The notes below the pieces were generated by a model. It made no database searches. It had not been told where the DNA came from and worked only from the letters and a program-made list of their open reading frames with translations. Both the position numbers and the translations under genes were made by a program. A DNA stretch of 42,721 nucleotides, from NCBI GenBank assembly GCA_964577715.1, contig CAZOAA010000011.1:1-42721 (forward strand), read 5' to 3'. The stretch is from SUP05 sp964577715 (GTDB lineage Bacteria > Pseudomonadota > Gammaproteobacteria > PS1 > Pseudothioglobaceae). Positions 23,392-31,599 of the stretch are shown here, piece after piece; the first letter of the stretch is position 1; each line of letters starts with the position of its first letter.

Positions 23392-25539
23392 TTAAACCCT
23401 CTCAACACTTTTAACAAATTCTAAACTTTTGATTTCATAAAGTATCTCATCTAATTTTTCAAAATTAGAAACACTAACCACTAAATTAAGTGCTTTCATA
23501 GAGTGGTCTTTTTCTTCAACCTCTAGATGCTCAATATTAACTCCAAGCCTTGCAATAGCATTAGCGATTGAAGCTAACATACCGCGTCGATTCTGCACCT
23601 GTACTCTAATTAATACTTCAAAAATTTCATTTTCATCAGCTTGCCAGTCAATGGATAACCATTGTTCATTTTTTTGCTTGGCATGAAGTAGATTAGAACA
23701 ATTTGCCCGATGCATTACTAAACCTTTAGAGGTTGTTAAAACACCTGCGACTTGATCGCCAGGAATTGGATAACAACAATGGGCAAAACTAATCGATTTC
23801 CCTTGTGTACTTTTGATTACAATATTTTTAACCAGTATATTACTATCATCACCTAATAGTTTGTTTAAAACAACCGAAACCAGCACCTCAGATAGTGCTA
23901 TTTTTATATAAAGATCGGAAACTGATTGGCATCTTAGATCTTTTAAACACGATTCCCATGCTTGATCACTAATACTATTGGTATCAATATTTTGATAATC
24001 TAGTGCATTATTGAGTAAATATTCGCCCAAACGAATCAATTCAGAGGCAGATTCACTCTTAAGCTGTAATTTGATAGAAGACTTGGCTTTAGCGGTAATG
24101 GCGATTTGTAGCCATGATGGCTTAGGCTTTGCTTTTTTGTCGGTAATAATTTCAATGGTTTGCCCTGATTTAAGCTCACTAGAAATTGGTGCACTAATTT
24201 GATCAACCTTAGCGCTTAGCATGTGATTTCCAATGTTAGTGTGCACTGCATAAGCAAAATCAACCACGCTAGACTTGTATGGCAATTGGATAATATCTCC
24301 TTGAGGAGTAAATACAAACACCTCTGAAGGGAATAAATCTGCTTTAGTTTCTTCTAAAAATTCAACAGAAGTACCTGAATTTTGCTGAATATCAAGTAAT
24401 GATCCTAGCCAATTATTAGCGCCTGCTAAGTTTGAAGACTTATCAGTATTACTCTTATAATGCCAATGTGCAGCAATACCGTATTCTGAGATAAAATGCA
24501 TTTCTTCTGAGCGAATTTGCACTTCAATAAAAATCTTGTTAGGTCCAAACAGCACTGTATGTAACGACTGATAGCCGTTTGATTTAGGTAGTGCCACATA
24601 ATCTTTAAACTTACCAGGCAACGGCTTGTATAAATTGTGAACAATACCTAAAGCTCGATAACATTGCTCCACACTATTTACCACCACTCTAAAGGCATAC
24701 ATATCAAGCACTTGGGAAAACTTAAGCTGTTTGAGCTTCATTTTTTTATAAATACTACAGGGCTGCTTTCTACGACCGTTAATCTCAACTTCAGTCAGGC
24801 CTTCTTGTTTTAGTCTGTTATGTATCTCACCTTGAATGTGTTCAATTACTTTTTTACGATTGCCACATTGTTTTTTAATTTGATGTGTAAGCACCTGATA
24901 TCGATAAGGGTGAATAATTTCAAAACACAAATTATCTAACTCTACCCTAATACTGTTTAGTCCCAGACGCCTAGCAATTGGTGCATGGATATCAACTGTT
25001 TCTTTAGCGATTCTAAGTTGCTTGTCTCTGCGCATTGACTTTAAAGTACGCATATTATGCAGGCGATCGGCTAATTTGATCACGATAACGCGCATATCAG
25101 TGCTCATAGCTAAAAATAGCTTTCTAAAATTCTGCGCCTGTTTGTCAGCATTTGAATGAAATTCTAACCCTGTTAATTTTGATACACCTTCCACAATGTG
25201 AGCCACTTCATCGCCAAAATCTAGAGCAATTTCCTCTTTAGTAAGCAAAGTATCTTCAATACAATCATGCAGTAGTGCGGCTGCAATGCAATAATAATCT
25301 AGTTGTAATTCGGCTAGGATCATCGCCACCGAAATTGGATGAAACACATAAGCTTCACCTGAGTGTCGATACTGTCCGTCATGTGCCGTAGCAGCCATAA
25401 TATAAGCCTGATAAACCTGCTCAACCTGTTCTTTAGGCATGTAGGTGTCCAACACCTCACATAGGTCGCTAATTAGGATTCTCTTTTCAAATAAACTCAT
25501 TGCAAAATTAAGGTTTGATTCAGGGTTAATCTTTGTCAT
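23392..25539 (-). CDS. spoT: Bifunctional (p)ppGpp synthetase/hydrolase
   Basis: 715 residues with the full RelA/SpoT layout. The HD hydrolase domain is intact (TAHDGQYRHSGEAYVFHP, then LLHDCIEDT at 90-97). The synthetase domain follows (GKFKDYVALPKSNGYQSLHT, EVQIRSEEMHFISEYGIAAHW), then TGS (EVFVFTPQGDIIQLPYKSSV) and a C-terminal ACT domain. Both activities look present, so SpoT/Rsh rather than RelA. The usual partners rpoZ and gmk are not adjacent. It is divergent from bamD with 61 bases between the start codons. Confidence 0.94.
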   Translation of the reverse strand: MTKINPESNLNFAMSLFEKRILISDLCEVLDTYMPKEQVEQVYQAYIMAATAHDGQYRHSGEAYVFHPISVAMILAELQLDYYCIAAALLHDCIEDTLLTKEEIALDFGDEVAHIVEGVSKLTGLEFHSNADKQAQNFRKLFLAMSTDMRVIVIKLADRLHNMRTLKSMRRDKQLRIAKETVDIHAPIARRLGLNSIRVELDNLCFEIIHPYRYQVLTHQIKKQCGNRKKVIEHIQGEIHNRLKQEGLTEVEINGRRKQPCSIYKKMKLKQLKFSQVLDMYAFRVVVNSVEQCYRALGIVHNLYKPLPGKFKDYVALPKSNGYQSLHTVLFGPNKIFIEVQIRSEEMHFISEYGIAAHWHYKSNTDKSSNLAGANNWLGSLLDIQQNSGTSVEFLEETKADLFPSEVFVFTPQGDIIQLPYKSSVVDFAYAVHTNIGNHMLSAKVDQISAPISSELKSGQTIEIITDKKAKPKPSWLQIAITAKAKSSIKLQLKSESASELIRLGEYLLNNALDYQNIDTNSISDQAWESCLKDLRCQSVSDLYIKIALSEVLVSVVLNKLLGDDSNILVKNIVIKSTQGKSISFAHCCYPIPGDQVAGVLTTSKGLVMHRANCSNLLHAKQKNEQWLSIDWQADENEIFEVLIRVQVQNRRGMLASIANAIARLGVNIEHLEVEEKDHSMKALNLVVSVSNFEKLDEILYEIKSLEFVKSVERV

Positions 25540-25600
25540 TATAATACAACTGTATCAGTATAATGCTTTGCATATTTGTAATAAATTAATAGATTGATTC

Positions 25601-26404
25601 ATGGAAAATACAACTAGCATGAGTTACGTTAAAAGAGTAACTAAACTTATTTTAATACTCCCTTTACTAACACTATTACTTAGTGGTTGCTGGTGGGAAG
25701 ATGAAACCAAAAGAGAATCCATTACCAAAGGCTGGTCACCTAAGACTTTTTTTGAACAAGCTAAACAACAAATTGAAGCGGGCTCGATGGATAAAGGTAT
25801 TGAACTTTATGAGCAATTACAAGCCGCTTATCCTGGCTCTAAGTATGCCCTACAGTCTAAGCTAGAAATTGCTTATGCACTTTATAAGAGCGAAGATTAT
25901 AATCAGGCTATTGATCGGTTAAATAGCTATATCAAGCTCTACCCTAATCATTTTTCAACGCCTTATGCTTATTACTTACGCGGTATTATTTCAGAAGACA
26001 AATCTCGCTCAATCTTAGACGAATTCCTAACTGACAATGCTCAAAGAGACGTGCAAAGTGTGCGTGATGCTTTTAACTATTATCTCGCCCTTATTGATAA
26101 ATTCCCCAAAACTGAATACGCTGATGAAGCCAAATCTCGCCTAATTGTTTTAAGAAATATTCTTTCTAGGCACGAATTATTTGTAGCTATTTTCTACACA
26201 AGAAAAGAAGCCAATATTGCTGCAATTAATCGCACTAAGTATATTATTGAAAAATATCCAAATACACCTTCAGTACCGGCAGCACTGCATTTAATGGCGC
26301 ATAATTATGACAAAATTAACGCTCCTAAACTAGCATCAGACACACGTCGTGTCTTAACAAAAAGCTACCCTTTGTATACGCCACATTATTCATTAGAAGA
26401 CTAG
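25601..26404 (+). CDS. bamD: Outer-membrane assembly lipoprotein BamD
   Basis: 267 residues with a lipobox LLLSGC (Cys30) and TPR repeats (MDKGIELYEQLQAAYPGSKY, YNQAIDRLNSYIKLYPNH, RDAFNYYLALIDKFPKTEYA). BamD is the essential lipoprotein that works with BamA to fold outer-membrane proteins. A second Met at residue 7 (25619) would give a more usual lipoprotein signal; neither start has a good ribosome site. Confidence 0.94.
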   Translation: MENTTSMSYVKRVTKLILILPLLTLLLSGCWWEDETKRESITKGWSPKTFFEQAKQQIEAGSMDKGIELYEQLQAAYPGSKYALQSKLEIAYALYKSEDYNQAIDRLNSYIKLYPNHFSTPYAYYLRGIISEDKSRSILDEFLTDNAQRDVQSVRDAFNYYLALIDKFPKTEYADEAKSRLIVLRNILSRHELFVAIFYTRKEANIAAINRTKYIIEKYPNTPSVPAALHLMAHNYDKINAPKLASDTRRVLTKSYPLYTPHYSLED

Positions 26405-26423
26405 CTTTAACTCAAAACCATCA

Positions 26424-27593
26424 ATGAACAAGCAAGAGCGATTTTTCGCGCTTAAAATTTCATCAATTATGGCGACTCGTATGTTCGGGTTGTTTATGAT
26501 TTTTCCAGTTTTTTCAGTCTATGCCGCCCAATATGAAAACACCACGCCTTATCTAATTGGCCTTGCTATTGGTATTTACGGACTAACACAAGCACTACTA
26601 CAAATTCCTTTTGGTTATTTGTCTGACCAAATTGGGCGTAAACCGATGCTTATTACTGGTCTAATTATTTTTTTTATTGGTAGTATAGTTGCCGCTAATG
26701 CAACCGATATTATCGGTGTTGTAATTGGTAGAGCTCTGCAAGGTGGTGGTGCAATTTCTGCAGTTCTCATGGCTTTTTTAGCTGACTTTGTTTCACCTAA
26801 GCAACGCGCTAAAGCCAATGCTTTTGTAGGCATGCAAATTGGCATGGCTTTTATGCTTTCACTGCTTATTGGGCCACTCATTACTGTTAATTTAGGTATT
26901 TCTGGATTATTTTGGGTTATTGCTGTCTTGTCAGTCATTGCACTGGTTATTGTTGCCACCCTGCCATATGTCAAACCGCAAATGCAGTACACGCTTTCAG
27001 TTTCTAATATTAAACAAGTTTTGAGTACTGGGTTAATTAAGTTGGATTTCAGTGTATTTGCCCTGCATTTAATTCTAACTTGTGCATTTATTGTAATGCC
27101 AGTACTTTTAGTTGAGAATAACATTATTGCACTAGATTTAAAAGATAACTGGGAAATGTATTTACCAGTGATGCTAGTATCATTTATTGGCATGCTACCG
27201 ATGATTATTTTGGCCGAAAAATATCACCAACACAAAACCATGATTTTAACCGCTATTATGATTATGATTATGAGTCAAATTCTGTTTTACCAAACTCCCC
27301 TTAACTACACTACATTTTTTATTCTATTGACTTTATTTTTTATTGCTTTTAATGCGATGGAAGCAATGCTACCATCATTAATTTCTAAAACAGCAAGTAC
27401 CAATAAACGAGGCCTAGCAATGGGTTTGTACTCTACTTCTCAATTTTTAGGTGCGTTCATTGGCGGTGTATTTGGTGGGTGGATTTACAACACATATGGT
27501 TTAAATAGTGTATTCTTATTCACTACATTTATCGCAATAATTTGGTGGCTAATTATGCTCACCATGCAACAACAAAAACCAACAGGAGAATAA
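26424..27593 (+). CDS. Major facilitator superfamily transporter (YajR-like)
   Basis: 389 residues and about twelve membrane helices. The loop between helices 2 and 3 has the MFS signature GYLSDQIGRKPML; helix 4 contains RALQGGGAISAVLMAFLADF. Resembles the N-terminal part of YajR-type drug/H+ antiporters but lacks their extra C-terminal domain. The substrate cannot be told. It lies just before ssb, an arrangement seen in other gammaproteobacteria. Confidence 0.85.
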   Translation: MNKQERFFALKISSIMATRMFGLFMIFPVFSVYAAQYENTTPYLIGLAIGIYGLTQALLQIPFGYLSDQIGRKPMLITGLIIFFIGSIVAANATDIIGVVIGRALQGGGAISAVLMAFLADFVSPKQRAKANAFVGMQIGMAFMLSLLIGPLITVNLGISGLFWVIAVLSVIALVIVATLPYVKPQMQYTLSVSNIKQVLSTGLIKLDFSVFALHLILTCAFIVMPVLLVENNIIALDLKDNWEMYLPVMLVSFIGMLPMIILAEKYHQHKTMILTAIMIMIMSQILFYQTPLNYTTFFILLTLFFIAFNAMEAMLPSLISKTASTNKRGLAMGLYSTSQFLGAFIGGVFGGWIYNTYGLNSVFLFTTFIAIIWWLIMLTMQQQKPTGE

Positions 27594-27598
27594 CAACA

Positions 27599-28060
27599 AT
27601 GGCAGGTATTAATAAAGTAATTTTAGTGGGTAATTTAGGCGCAAAACCTGAGGTTAAATATGCCGCAAACGGTAATGCAATTGCCAACTTATCAGTCGCA
27701 ACTTCAGAGTCATGGACTGATAAAAATACCGGTCAAAAACAAGATAAAACAGAATGGCATCGTGTCAGCCTTTTTGGAAAATTAGCTGAGATTGCTGGAC
27801 AATATCTTGATAAAGGCTCTAAAGTTTATGTTGAAGGAAAACTTCAAACCAGAAAGTGGCAAGATAAAAACGGACAAGATCGCTATACAACAGAAATAGT
27901 TGTATCAGGTTTTAATGGTACATTGCAAATGCTTGATCGTCGTGATGGACCTACAGATGGCGCACCACAACAATCAGCCCCAGCGCCACAAGCGGCTGCA
28001 GCCGCTGATCCGATTACACCAGTTGATGATTCTGCCTTTGATGACGATATTCCGTTCTAG
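27599..28060 (+). CDS. ssb: Single-stranded DNA-binding protein, housekeeping copy
   Basis: 153 residues. OB fold to about 112, a Gln/Ala/Pro-rich linker (the run from QQSAPAPQ to AAAAADP) and the canonical acidic tip DDDIPF that recruits replication and repair proteins. Start at 27599 is set by AGGAGA seven bases ahead; the frame is open back to 27542 inside the MFS gene, which is not used. Position behind the MFS gene and the standard tip make this the main SSB, with the island copy at 1925-2368 as paralog. Confidence 0.96.
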   Translation: MAGINKVILVGNLGAKPEVKYAANGNAIANLSVATSESWTDKNTGQKQDKTEWHRVSLFGKLAEIAGQYLDKGSKVYVEGKLQTRKWQDKNGQDRYTTEIVVSGFNGTLQMLDRRDGPTDGAPQQSAPAPQAAAAADPITPVDDSAFDDDIPF

Positions 28061-28071
28061 CATTAAAAATT

Positions 28072-28115
28072 AATAAAAAAGCCCGCAAAAGCTAAGCCGT
28101 TCACCCTATGGTGGA
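28072..28115. repeat. Left arm of 44-bp inverted repeat flanking a fic gene
   Basis: Begins AATAAAAAAGCCCGC and ends TTCACCCTATGGTGGA. It matches the reverse complement of 29107-29151 with one base change (C/T in AAGCCG) and one A inserted. It starts 12 bases after the ssb stop. Each arm also contains a tiny hairpin CACC-CTAT-GGTG. Confidence 0.9.
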
Positions 28116-28153
28116 GGATTTTTTGTTGAAATTAACTTGATAAAAAAAGAGTT

Positions 28154-28888
28154 TTATATTTTTGACTCGAGTTTCTTTGCCTTCACAGGATTTTTCGACA
28201 TAATCTTTATTATGTCTTTGGTTATAAAAGATTTCAAAAATTCCTGCATCTTTTCTTCATTATTAGTATTATAGAAATCAATCATTAGGTTGTTAAAGTT
28301 TAACTGTTCCTTTGCAGTTAAGTTAATAACAGGCAATCCATAGGTTAATAAAACACCGTTCATCATAAGCCTACCAGTGCGCTTATTTGCATCAAAGAAA
28401 AATTGATTCCTGCTCATATTTAAAAAAATACTAATTGATTTTGAATAAATCTCGTCATTTTTCATTTTTTCAAAACTTTTAATATCAGGTATAACAGATT
28501 TCCATAACCCGTCTAATTCTTCTGATTCAGGTGGCTCATAGTCAGTGCCAGCTATAGAAACCGCACCATATCTAAACTCACCACAAGTTAAAGCTTCATT
28601 CTTAGCACTGATATTGTGTAGCTTTAATACAAAATCCATAGAAAGATCGAAAGTGTTTTGACTTATAGAATCAAATAAAAAACGCCAGGCATTAATTTGG
28701 TTAACCGTTATAATTTCATCTTCTATCCTGTGGCCACCCACAGTAATACCATCAAGCAAAGTCTGTATTTCTGGCACTGTGTAATTTATACCCTCTAAGT
28801 TAACCACATCGCAAACAAGTTCTGGAAGTTGTTTTTTTGCCAAAAACAAGGCTTTATTTTTATCGGGAATGATATCGTTTATATTCAT
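28154..28888 (-). CDS. Fic-family protein with Gln in place of the catalytic His
   Basis: 244 residues. The Fic motif reads QFFFDANKRTGR at 162-173; the usual motif starts with His (HxFxDGNxR). Position 162 is Gln, so the base that activates the target hydroxyl is missing, while the anion-binding residues D166, N168, K169, R170 and R173 remain. Fic enzymes attach AMP or similar groups to proteins. The upstream segment LLDGITVGGHRIEDEIIT may be the inhibitory helix region. The gene stands alone between two 44-45 bp inverted repeats, antisense to ssb. It could be an inactive or regulatory Fic, or a subfamily with different chemistry. Confidence 0.85.
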   Translation of the reverse strand: MNINDIIPDKNKALFLAKKQLPELVCDVVNLEGINYTVPEIQTLLDGITVGGHRIEDEIITVNQINAWRFLFDSISQNTFDLSMDFVLKLHNISAKNEALTCGEFRYGAVSIAGTDYEPPESEELDGLWKSVIPDIKSFEKMKNDEIYSKSISIFLNMSRNQFFFDANKRTGRLMMNGVLLTYGLPVINLTAKEQLNFNNLMIDFYNTNNEEKMQEFLKSFITKDIIKIMSKNPVKAKKLESKI

Positions 28889-29040
28889 TTTAATTGTTTT
28901 CTTTTAAATTATAGATGCTAGACATAGTTATATCTTATATTATATGAATTTACAAAAAAATCTACCGCAATTCCTACAAGGTGGTAATTTTTCTGAATTG
29001 TAATTTCGTTTTTAAACTTGATTTTGGATATTTAAAAAAA

Positions 29041-29084
29041 TAGGACTTGTATATATGATGTTATATCAGCACTATACAAGCCTA
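29041..29084. repeat. Inverted repeat upstream of the fic gene
   Basis: TAGGACTTGTATA (29041-29053) pairs with TATACAAGCCTA (29073-29084) around a 19-base loop. It lies in the 218 AT-rich bases between the fic start and the right repeat arm, where no gene is visible. It may be an operator or end of a small element. Confidence 0.5.
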
Positions 29085-29106
29085 AATTTATTTATCTGCG
29101 GTTTAT

Positions 29107-29151
29107 TCCACCATAGGGTGAACGACTTAGCTTTTGCGGGCTTTTTTTATT
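29107..29151. repeat. Right arm of 45-bp inverted repeat flanking a fic gene
   Basis: Reads TCCACCATAGGGTGAACG and ends GCGGGCTTTTTTTATT; reverse complement of the left arm at 28072-28115. The outer part, GCGGGC plus a T-run, looks like half of a terminator whose other half is the left arm, about 1 kb away. No target-site duplication is obvious outside the arms. Confidence 0.9.
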
Positions 29152-29173
29152 GGTCATTTTAATCAGACTATTA

Positions 29174-29764
29174 TCAAGTAGTACTGGGTGTTTTTTGATA
29201 TACCTGCTTAGAGATAAGCTTGTCATGGTCATAGTTTATGCTTTCATGCAATGAGCCATCTTCATAATAACTTTTAAACTCACCATTCATCATTCCACCA
29301 CTGTAATAAACGCTGCTTTTTAATTGGCCATTTTCATACCAAGTTCTGGCAAGACCTTGAGTTTTTCCTTTATAGTAGAACTTTTCATCCTCTTTCCAGC
29401 CATTAGGATAATAAAAAACTGCTCTGCCTTCTTTGATGCCGTTGTTCATATCAACTCTTGATTTTAGCGTGCCATCTTTATAGTATGTTTCTGTGACACC
29501 ATCAGCCTTACCGCTAATAAATTTACCGACTGATTTTAGTTTTCCACTTTGATAAAAAACTTTTTCTTCTCCATGTTTTCGACCATCAACATACTCTTTA
29601 GAAAACTCAACTTTATCCTCACCCCAGTCTTTGTTAAAAACCTCTAAATTTCCTGTGTAGGGCCCAGAGGTTTTTGAGTTAATAAATAGACCATTATCAA
29701 ATGCGCCTATGTCTGCCCACGCTGGTGTTAAAAAAAATAAAAATAGTAGCATTAAGTGTTTCAT
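29174..29764 (-). CDS. Secreted MORN-repeat (YwqK-type) protein
   Basis: 196 residues: signal peptide (MKHLMLLFLFFLTPAWA) followed by six or seven copies of an about 23-residue MORN-variant repeat (HGEEKVFYQSGKLKSVGKF, ADGVTETYYKDGTLKSRVDM, QGLARTWYENGQLKSSVYY, NGEFKSYYEDGSLHESINY). Such beta-repeat proteins are often labelled YwqK-family antitoxins, but the role is generally unproven. The start at 29764 is an ATG; a TTG at 29776 is less likely. It follows a 56-residue gene by 14 bases. Confidence 0.8.
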   Translation of the reverse strand: MKHLMLLFLFFLTPAWADIGAFDNGLFINSKTSGPYTGNLEVFNKDWGEDKVEFSKEYVDGRKHGEEKVFYQSGKLKSVGKFISGKADGVTETYYKDGTLKSRVDMNNGIKEGRAVFYYPNGWKEDEKFYYKGKTQGLARTWYENGQLKSSVYYSGGMMNGEFKSYYEDGSLHESINYDHDKLISKQVYQKTPSTT

Positions 29765-29778
29765 GTTATTTATCAATT

Positions 29779-29949
29779 TTAGTGTTTAGTTGGATTCTCC
29801 AATCCCATAAATTCACATTGTTCTACTGCTAATTTTAACAACTTTAAAACGTCCATCCTATCAAGCTTTTCATAGGCCTCAGCATTAGTCTTTGCAGGGA
29901 TTGACAACACAACGTCTAGGGTAACACCAATATCTTTCATTTGTTCCAT
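29779..29949 (-). CDS. Small hypothetical protein (56 aa) upstream of the MORN gene
   Basis: ATG at 29947-29949 preceded by TTTAGGAGCC, a good ribosome site. The 56 residues are helical and mixed-charge (MEQMKDIGVTLDVVLSIPAK at the start, RMDVLKLLKLAVEQC later), with one Cys and no signal peptide. It ends 14 bases before the MORN-protein start, so the two probably form an operon. No family recognised. Confidence 0.6.
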   Translation of the reverse strand: MEQMKDIGVTLDVVLSIPAKTNAEAYEKLDRMDVLKLLKLAVEQCEFMGLENPTKH

Positions 29950-30112
29950 AAAGGCTCCTAAAGTTTAAGAAAAAGATTAAAAAAATAGCAAGAATTTCAC
30001 TGACAATTGTAGAATAAATTGAATGTTTTTTGGATAAAAAATTTATATTTTTTAAAAAAAATTCCTACCTAAAAATAATCACGCATTGTAATAGGGGTTT
30101 TAACTAGAATAC

Positions 30113-30155
30113 AAAAAAAATACAAGAACAATATGTGATTATTCTTGTATTTTTT
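30113..30155. terminator. Bidirectional hairpin terminator
   Basis: AAAAATACAAGAA and TTCTTGTATTTTT make a 13-bp stem with a 15-base loop and runs of A and T on both sides. It lies 21 bases beyond the stop of the secreted Gly/Gln-rich gene read leftward. Confidence 0.85.
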
Positions 30156-30175
30156 GAAAGTGAATTAAGTCTTTA

Positions 30176-30625
30176 TTAACGCCAAGTTGGTTTCATATAC
30201 ATGCCTGGTGTGGCCTCCTCTGCCATAATTTTCCCTGGCTCCATCATAGAGCGAATGCCTTGATCCATACCTGGCATCATAAATGATGACTGAGGCTGCT
30301 GGTATCGTTGTGGCTGTTGTGTCATACCACTAAAAGGCATCATGCCCATTCCACCAAAAGGTTGTGCTTGTGGTGCCTGATAACCCCTACGATGATGCCC
30401 TCTGTTGTATGAATTATATCTAGGTTGTGAATATCTTGACTGATTGTAGTTTTGCCCGCCCCATGGCATAGAACCACCAAAAGGCTGCATTTGAGGCTGA
30501 GAAAAACTTTGACCACCAAATGGAGACATTCCTGATGAACCATCCCAAAAAGCATTAGCACTAACGCTAAAAACTAAAGTCAGTCCGATACAGAATTTTG
30601 TTATTTTTTTATTTGTGTTTTTCAT
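30176..30625 (-). CDS. Secreted Gly/Gln/Met-rich protein, sulfur-globule-like
   Basis: 149 residues. Signal peptide ending SVSANA|FW, then a low-complexity chain of PFGG, QPQ, SRYSQPRYNSYNRG and PFSGM segments. No folded domain, no Cys after the signal. Composition and the FW start resemble the tandem family at 35.5-37.5 kb, but the conserved EEM motif of that family is absent. Proteins of this kind coat sulfur globules in some sulfur oxidisers; assignment here is by resemblance. The start at 30625 has GGAG six bases before it. Confidence 0.65.
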   Translation of the reverse strand: MKNTNKKITKFCIGLTLVFSVSANAFWDGSSGMSPFGGQSFSQPQMQPFGGSMPWGGQNYNQSRYSQPRYNSYNRGHHRRGYQAPQAQPFGGMGMMPFSGMTQQPQRYQQPQSSFMMPGMDQGIRSMMEPGKIMAEEATPGMYMKPTWR

Positions 30626-30721
30626 GCATGTCTCCAAAAGTTTAATGATTGTTACTCAGAACTATACACCTCGTTTGAATTAGGCACAAGTTAAAAACTA
30701 AAAGATTATATAAAAAATAAA

Positions 30722-31141
30722 TTATTCAAAAATTAGCGTAGCAACAAGTTGTCTTTGCCCGCCTTGGTTACGATGCTCATTAAGGTAAATTCCCTGCCAA
30801 AGACCTAAATTTAAACCTTGATTGGTAATTGGAATTGTTATGTTCGAACCTATGATTGATGATTTGATATGTGCCGGCATATCATCCAAACCTTCATGGG
30901 TGTGAATATAATACGGTTTGTTGTCACATAACTGTGTAAAAAAGCTTTCCATATCGGTACGTACGCTTGGATCTGCATTTTCATTAATACTCAATGAAGC
31001 ACTCGAATGCTTGATAAACAGTTGCAATGTACCAACTTTAGCCTCAGACAAAAATGGAATTTGATTAATAACCTCATCAGTCACTAAATGAAACCCGCGA
31101 GGCTTTGCCTCAAGGGTGATTTCACATTGTTTAATTTGCAC
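30722..31141 (-). CDS. yjbQ: YjbQ family protein (UPF0047)
   Basis: 139 residues of the YjbQ fold, complete. Conserved blocks are LQLFIKHSSASLSINENADP, THEGLDDMPAHIKSSIIG and the ending GLNLGLWQGIYLNEHRNQGGQRQLV. Members have weak thiamine-phosphate synthase activity; the true role is unsettled. One base overlaps the HIT gene, so the two are coupled. Confidence 0.9.
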   Translation of the reverse strand: MQIKQCEITLEAKPRGFHLVTDEVINQIPFLSEAKVGTLQLFIKHSSASLSINENADPSVRTDMESFFTQLCDNKPYYIHTHEGLDDMPAHIKSSIIGSNITIPITNQGLNLGLWQGIYLNEHRNQGGQRQLVATLIFE

Positions 31142-31551
31142 TACTTAGTTACTCGCTTGGTTTGATCTTTACCATCCCAATAATTAGCTTTATTCTTTAA
31201 AATCCAGCGTACACCACCTTTTGGATCTTCAACATCACCTTTGTATCGTGGAATTAAATGAACATGCAGGTGCATGACACTTTGCCCTGCGGCTAGACCA
31301 TTGTTAACACCGATATTATAAGCGTCAGGCGAAAACTCTTCATCAATGATTTTTTTAGATGCTTGGATTGCCTTACCAATGGCTAACATCTCATCTTCAG
31401 TGGCTTCAAAATACGTTGCAAAGTGGCGCTTAGGAATAATGAGCGTATGTCCTGGTGAGGCAGGATAGGTATCAATAAAAGCTTGTGTATGCTCACATTC
31501 ATAAATCACACGCTCATCTCTTAAATTACAAAAAATACAATTATCGCTCAT
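31141..31551 (-). CDS. HIT-family nucleotide hydrolase
   Basis: 136 residues of the HIT fold with the catalytic triad segment HLHVHLIPR near 93-101, and an N-terminal CIFCNLRDE that may bind zinc. These enzymes split AMP from adenosine phosphoramidates or dinucleoside polyphosphates. Coupled to yjbQ. Confidence 0.92.
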   Translation of the reverse strand: MSDNCIFCNLRDERVIYECEHTQAFIDTYPASPGHTLIIPKRHFATYFEATEDEMLAIGKAIQASKKIIDEEFSPDAYNIGVNNGLAAGQSVMHLHVHLIPRYKGDVEDPKGGVRWILKNKANYWDGKDQTKRVTK

Positions 31552-31599
31552 GGCTAAATCCTGTTTTAAAAACGGTTAATTCGAGTGCGAAATTTTACC

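Noticed and set aside
26615..27193. 192-residue open frame antisense to the MFS transporter
   Set aside because: Shadow of a membrane protein gene; no ribosome site and Thr/Ile/Met-rich composition.
27542..27598. Longer start for the housekeeping ssb inside the MFS gene
   Set aside because: The ATG at 27599 has AGGAGA and matches the universal SSB N-terminus.
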